Part shown: positions 5,219 through 8,581 of the stretch, one piece after another
Layout of the letters: each line of letters opens with the position of its first letter
Numbering within the stretch: the stretch's first letter is position 1
NCBI GenBank assembly: GCA_937868025.1
Contig: CALMLJ010000392.1
Coordinates: forward strand, 1 to 8,581
Origin: an uncultured Acidimicrobiaceae bacterium
GTDB lineage: Bacteria > Actinomycetota > Acidimicrobiia > Acidimicrobiales > Microtrichaceae
Length of the DNA stretch: 8,581 bases
Direction: 5' to 3'
Program-made: the position numbers and the translations under genes
The notes under the pieces: generated by a model
Databases searched by the model: none
What the model saw: only the letters and a program-made list of their open reading frames with translations
What the model was told of the DNA's origin: nothing

Positions 5219-6046
5219 TCAGGTGGGCTCCGGGCTCGGTGGGGACGGGGAGGGCGGGGACGGGGAGGGCGGGGACGGGGAGGGCGGGGGTGACCCCGGG
5301 GCGGCGGCCTGCTGCGCCCGCCGGTCGATCAACGTAATGCGCGACCAGGCCCCGACGAACACGACGTCACCGGCGGCGAGCGCCACCGGTTCGCCGACGG
5401 CGATCGGGGCCGGCGGGTCGGTGGGGACCACACCGCCGACGACCACGTAGGTACCGTTCATCGAACCCTGGTCGACAGCGCTCCATGTGCCGTCGGGGCC
5501 CTGCACCAGCTGGGCGTGCCGACGCGAGACCCCGGGATCGTCGTTGAGCGCGATCTCGGGGTCGACCGCCTTCTCGGCGCTGGTGCGGCCGATCAAGAGG
5601 GTGGTGCCCCGCACCGACAGGCTGACCCTCGACGGTGCTGGGCACGGCTCGTTGGAGTCGGCTCCCTGCAGCGCGTACCAGGCGGGGTCGACGGCGACTT
5701 CCACGGCGAAGTCGGTCGGCTCCGTCGAAACGTCGGGGACCGGCGCGACTGCGACGGGTGGCCGGGGCGGGGGCGGCGCCTGGCCGGTGGTGAAGTCGAA
5801 GCCGCAGCTCTCGCAGAACAGTGCGTCGACCTCGTTGACCGTGCCGCAATGGGTGCACGTGACCGTCGGGCCCGACGACGTCGGCACCCGCGGCGGTGTG
5901 CCGCCCGGCGCGACCGTGGCGGTCGGCGTGGTCACGGGTCCGGCGGGTGCGGCCCCTCCGGCCGAACGCCCGATCGGCGAGCCACACGTGTCGCACCACT
6001 CGGGATCGGCCGACTGGTGGCCTTCCGGGCAGGTGAAGGTGGTCAC
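5219..6046 (-). CDS. FHA-domain phosphothreonine-binding protein with two N-terminal zinc ribbons
   Basis: This 275-residue protein is a probable reader of Thr-phosphorylated proteins. Two metal-binding motifs come first: CPEGH then CDTC (residues 6-21), and CTHC then CESC (64-81, a CxxC-x10-CxxC ribbon). A Pro-rich linker follows. The FHA domain spans about 140-240 and keeps the phosphopeptide-binding residues: GRTS (153-156), SRRHAQL (174-180) and SMNGTY (195-200). The tail (about 252-275) is Pro-Ser repeat ending in PEPT, encoded by three 15-bp units. There is no membrane segment, so it is probably cytosolic. The GTG start at 6046-6044 overlaps the VWA stop as GTGA and has a strong GAGGGAGG site 6 nt upstream; although the frame stays open well upstream, that part lies under the VWA gene. 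It should act with the neighbouring PP2C phosphatase and a kinase outside the window. Confidence 0.93.
   Translation of the reverse strand: MTTFTCPEGHQSADPEWCDTCGSPIGRSAGGAAPAGPVTTPTATVAPGGTPPRVPTSSGPTVTCTHCGTVNEVDALFCESCGFDFTTGQAPPPPRPPVAVAPVPDVSTEPTDFAVEVAVDPAWYALQGADSNEPCPAPSRVSLSVRGTTLLIGRTSAEKAVDPEIALNDDPGVSRRHAQLVQGPDGTWSAVDQGSMNGTYVVVGGVVPTDPPAPIAVGEPVALAAGDVVFVGAWSRITLIDRRAQQAAAPGSPPPSPSPPSPSPPSPSPPSPEPT
5241..5285 (-). repeat. Three perfect 15-bp tandem repeats encoding the Pro-Ser tail of the FHA protein
   Basis: On the plus strand the unit GGGGACGGGGAGGGC occurs three times without a mismatch. Read on the minus strand in frame it gives five-residue Pro/Ser units at the C-terminus of the FHA protein. 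Unit length is a multiple of three, so copy-number change would keep the frame. The G-run pattern could also form a G-quadruplex on the plus strand. Confidence 0.9.
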
Positions 6047-7365
6047 GGCTGGCCTCCCTCGACGGGTGCGGGCGGCGGGGCGGCGGGGTCGGCTCGACGG
6101 ACCCGAACGGTCTTGGTCGATCTCGTGTCGAGCGCCATCTCGTCGAGTGCGGCGACGTCCGACTTGAGCCGGACGGTGCCCGTGTCGGGGTCGGTGATCT
6201 CCACGACCTTGGACAACAGGCGCGTGGTCGCCTCGTTGCCCGCATCGTGGGCGATCTTGGCCGCCTTGCCCAACAGAACCGTCGCCGTGCGCTCGTCGCC
6301 GTCCTTGCGGGCGGCGAGGCCCTGCTGGATGGCGTCGGCCAACTCGGCCTGACCGGTGTAGTGCGCCACCGCCGGATTGATGCGGGTCGTCAGGTCGGTG
6401 TCGGCGCTCCACACGGCCCGGACGAGGCCCTTCGCCTGGACCTCGTCGTTGACGACGAGCTCGACACGGGCGGCCAGGCGTTCCGAGCCCACGGGCGCTG
6501 GCGGCACCCGCACCGCCACGTGGTAGTCGCGGGACTCGTCGGACCAGGCGCCCGTCGGGAACTCCCGGATCAGTTCCGACACCTGGACAGCGCGAGGAGT
6601 GAGATCCTCCACGGTCGGGGCGACCTGGCGGACGAACATCACCTCCGAACCGGCGGGCGCCCACACCCGGAGCTGGCCGTCGGCCACACCCCGGCTCATC
6701 GAGCGTTGGATGATCGCCTCGAAATCGGCCTCCATCTGCTCGGGCGTGGCGATGAGATCGACGGTGCCCAGCAGGCCGTTGGCGATCTTGCGCAGCTGCT
6801 CCACCACCCACTTCTCGCCGACACCGCGGCAGTCGCACTGGAACACACCCCGGGCCTGGTTGATCGCCCGGTCGAGCTCCTCGGGCGCCTCGTGCTCCTG
6901 TTTGCCGTCGGTCAGCAGGATCGCGTGCCGCTGTGCCGCCGGGACCGACAAGAAGAGGTCGCGGGCGGTGTCGAGCCACGCGCCGATCGTCGTCGCACCG
7001 CCGGCCGCCACCTGGGCCACCCACTGCTGGGCCGCGGACCGGTGGCCCGGATCCATCTTCACCATCGTCCCCTGGCGGGGATAGATCAGCTGGGCACCGG
7101 TGTTGCCGGCGACCACCGCGAACCAGGTGCCGTCGTGGATCTCGTCGAGGGCCACGTGGGCAGCGCGGCGGGCGGCGGCAATCTTCGCCGACGGCATGTC
7201 CATCGAGCCGCTGGTGTCGATGATCACGATCTCGGCGGCGTCGCCGAAGCCACCCTGGCCGGCCTGTCCGGCGCCCGAGCAGGTGACCGACACGACGGCG
7301 TGCACCTCGGTCGATCCGTCGGGCAGGTACTCGTTCTGGAACACGTCGGCGGTGAAGGTCGCCAT
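6043..7365 (-). CDS. VWA-domain protein with complete MIDAS motif
   Basis: This 440-residue protein has a von Willebrand factor A domain from about residue 40 to 215. The metal-ion-dependent adhesion site is complete: DTSGS (50-54), Thr125/Thr126 in GGATTIG, and Asp153 in LLTDGKQ. It should therefore bind a divalent ion and use it to hold a protein partner. Before it is a beta-rich start (VHAVVSVTCSG), and after it a second beta-rich region (about 230-330) and a helical segment (about 340-400) that resembles short repeat helices. It ends with a basic and Pro-rich tail. There is no signal peptide or membrane span. The ATG at 7365-7363 follows the PP2C stop after one base, and GAGGAG (7378-7373) lies 7 nt upstream; the open frame further upstream is overlap with the PP2C gene. 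From memory, similar VWA proteins in actinobacteria occur beside PP2C, FHA and PknG-type kinase genes. An adaptor role in that pathway is inferred. Confidence 0.93.
   Translation of the reverse strand: MATFTADVFQNEYLPDGSTEVHAVVSVTCSGAGQAGQGGFGDAAEIVIIDTSGSMDMPSAKIAAARRAAHVALDEIHDGTWFAVVAGNTGAQLIYPRQGTMVKMDPGHRSAAQQWVAQVAAGGATTIGAWLDTARDLFLSVPAAQRHAILLTDGKQEHEAPEELDRAINQARGVFQCDCRGVGEKWVVEQLRKIANGLLGTVDLIATPEQMEADFEAIIQRSMSRGVADGQLRVWAPAGSEVMFVRQVAPTVEDLTPRAVQVSELIREFPTGAWSDESRDYHVAVRVPPAPVGSERLAARVELVVNDEVQAKGLVRAVWSADTDLTTRINPAVAHYTGQAELADAIQQGLAARKDGDERTATVLLGKAAKIAHDAGNEATTRLLSKVVEITDPDTGTVRLKSDVAALDEMALDTRSTKTVRVRRADPAAPPPAPVEGGQP
6047..6060 (-). promoter_or_regulatory. Ribosome binding site of the FHA gene
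   Basis: On the minus strand GAGGGAGG (6060-6053) lies 6 nt before the GTG at 6046. It sits inside the last codons of the VWA gene and identifies this GTG as the FHA start despite the much longer open frame. Confidence 0.7.
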
Positions 7366-7379
7366 GTCAGGTCTCCTCG
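7366..7379 (-). promoter_or_regulatory. Ribosome binding site of the VWA gene
   Basis: On the minus strand GAGGAG (7378-7373) precedes the ATG at 7365 by 7 nt and lies in the final codons of the PP2C gene. This decides the VWA start and indicates translational coupling. Confidence 0.7.
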
Positions 7380-8581
7380 GGAGGGGGCAGAGGTTCGGTC
7401 GGGGAAGCGAACTCGGGCTCGGGCTCGACGCGGGCGAGCGCCACCGAGATGTTGTCGTGTCCGCCGCGATCGTTGGCGTAGGCGGCGAGCGATTCGGCGA
7501 TCGCCGTCGGCGACGTCGCACCGTCGGCCCGTGCGGCAGCGACGAGGGCCGCCAGCTCGGCGGGGCTCGACGCGTAGTTCCACAGGCCGTCGGAACAGAC
7601 GAGCAACCAACCCGACCCGGCGAGGTCGAGGGTGACGCTGTCGGGGGAGGCGTTGGCGCTGTCGGCGCCCAACCAGCGCGTGATCGTGTGCGCCGTCGGG
7701 TCCTGTTCGGCCTCGACCCGCGACATGCCGCCGGCGATGAGTTCCGAGGCGAGGGAGTGGTCGATCGAGAGCTGGCGTTGGTCGCCGTCGTCGCCGAGCC
7801 AGTAGGCGCGGGAGTCGCCGCACCAACCGACGGCGAGACGCCGTCCGGTCAGGACTGCGGCGACGAACGTGCACGACGGAGGTTCGCTCAGCACACCGCC
7901 CGGGGCGGCCTGGGCCAGGCGTTCGGTGACGCCGAGCACGGCCACCTGGGCCACACGACCGGCCGCTGAGAGCGCACGCACCGACGCCTCGACCGCCGCG
8001 GCGTTGGTGACGGGCGCACCGCCGTGACGGACGGCGGCCCGGGCCGCGCCGACGAGGTGATCGCAGGCCTCGGTCGCAGCAGCGAGGCTCGCCTGGTCGC
8101 TGTCGGGTGCCGACGTGACGCCGTCGCACACCACGAGCACGGCGTACGCCCCCGGCTCGGTGGCCGATGCGGTCGCCGCTGTGGCCAGCGCGTCCTCGTT
8201 GCGGGCGTGACGGATGCCCTTGTCGCACACCGCCCCGACCCACGGCGCCGGCGTCTCGGTCCAGTGGTCGCGCCACGTTCGGGCCTTCGCCCCGCAGGTG
8301 TCGCAGAATCCGTCATCGGTGATCGCCCCACCGCACAGCTCGCACAGCGACGATTGGGCGTGGGGAGCGTCGAGCACCGACGTCGCTGCGGCGAAACCGG
8401 CGCCATCGGTCGGGAACGGGCCCGGAGTGGCGGCCGGCGGCTCTTCGAGCGAGTCCGGCGACGCCGCACCCGGCGACGCCGGCCCCGGCTCGGCGAGGAC
8501 CGCCGCACCGCACGCCTCGCAGAACGCGTCCCCCCGATGTACCCCTGCGCCGCAGTGGCCGCAGGTGAGACCCTCCTCGAC
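7367..8581 (-). CDS. PP2C-family Ser/Thr protein phosphatase with two zinc ribbons (5' end outside window)
   Basis: The frame is open to the right edge, so the 404 visible residues lack the true start; a GTG at 8377 is internal. Two zinc ribbons come first, CxxC-x10-CxxC at visible residues 7-24 and CxxC-x9-CxxC at 80-96, separated by a Pro/Ala-rich linker. The PP2C domain then runs to about residue 388. Its metal-binding and catalytic motifs are present: WVGAVCDKGIRHARNEDALA (motif with NED), VLVVCDGVTSAPDSDQAS, VGWCGDSRAYWLG, IDHSLASELIAGGMS, WLLVCSDGLWNYAS and GGHDNISVAL. The four usual acidic metal ligands are retained, so it should be an active Mn/Mg-dependent phosphatase that removes phosphate from Ser/Thr, in the cytosol. 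The tail is acidic and Pro-rich. It is the first visible gene of a four-gene operon with VWA, FHA and a small unknown protein; the matching kinase is not in view. Confidence 0.95.
   Translation of the reverse strand, partial: VEEGLTCGHCGAGVHRGDAFCEACGAAVLAEPGPASPGAASPDSLEEPPAATPGPFPTDGAGFAAATSVLDAPHAQSSLCELCGGAITDDGFCDTCGAKARTWRDHWTETPAPWVGAVCDKGIRHARNEDALATAATASATEPGAYAVLVVCDGVTSAPDSDQASLAAATEACDHLVGAARAAVRHGGAPVTNAAAVEASVRALSAAGRVAQVAVLGVTERLAQAAPGGVLSEPPSCTFVAAVLTGRRLAVGWCGDSRAYWLGDDGDQRQLSIDHSLASELIAGGMSRVEAEQDPTAHTITRWLGADSANASPDSVTLDLAGSGWLLVCSDGLWNYASSPAELAALVAAARADGATSPTAIAESLAAYANDRGGHDNISVALARVEPEPEFASPTEPLPPPEET

Noticed and set aside
6044..7024. A longer start for the FHA protein, since its frame is open to 7024
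   Set aside because: The upstream part lies under the VWA gene and is Arg/Gly/Pro-rich with no domain, whereas the GTG at 6046 has a strong ribosome site and begins right before the zinc motif.
6247..7635. A 462-codon plus-strand open frame opposite the VWA gene
   Set aside because: Antisense to a protein with a complete MIDAS and a good ribosome site; its His/Gly/Arg-rich composition is typical of a shadow frame.

Overview
The window is about 8.6 kb of very GC-rich DNA with densely packed, mostly overlapping genes. The codons end strongly in G or C, GTG starts are common, and there is an F420-type luciferase-like oxidoreductase. A paired-zinc-ribbon PP2C/VWA/FHA phospho-signalling cassette is also present. 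Together these point to a high-GC actinobacterium; an Acidimicrobiia (Ilumatobacter-like) origin is my inference, not something the sequence proves. I see no tRNA, rRNA, CRISPR array, transposase or attachment site.

Left block, minus strand (1-1814). A 360-residue protein of unknown function (732-1814) is mostly disordered, but its central helical core resembles a decayed sigma factor. It is followed 91 bp downstream by an ECF-type RNA polymerase sigma factor (104-640). That gene overlaps by ATGA with a gene cut by the window edge (1-107), which sits where an anti-sigma factor is expected and starts with an Asp-Arg dipeptide repeat.

Middle block (1815-4690). A short, relatively AT-rich divergent spacer leads into a plus-strand pair: an alpha/beta-hydrolase esterase (1876-2517) and an LLM-class oxidoreductase (2519-3424), one base apart. 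The oxidoreductase ends tail-to-tail with a minus-strand isochorismatase-fold protein (3421-4089), the two stop codons sharing one CTAG palindrome. The isochorismatase-fold protein lacks the family's catalytic Asp, Lys and Cys. Its 5' end overlaps head-to-head with a Maf/YceF-type nucleotide pyrophosphatase (4079-4690).

The convergent gap 4691-4739 is filled by two inverted repeats, probably a bidirectional terminator.

Right block, minus strand (4740-8581). This is a tightly coupled operon read from right to left: a PP2C phosphatase with two N-terminal zinc ribbons (cut by the right edge), a VWA protein with an intact MIDAS, an FHA protein with two zinc ribbons and a Pro-Ser tail, and a small acidic protein of unknown function. 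Junctions are 1 bp, a 4-bp GTGA overlap and 2 bp. The eraser (PP2C), reader (FHA) and metal-dependent adaptor (VWA) imply a Ser/Thr phosphorylation pathway; its kinase is not in the window and may lie beyond base 8581.
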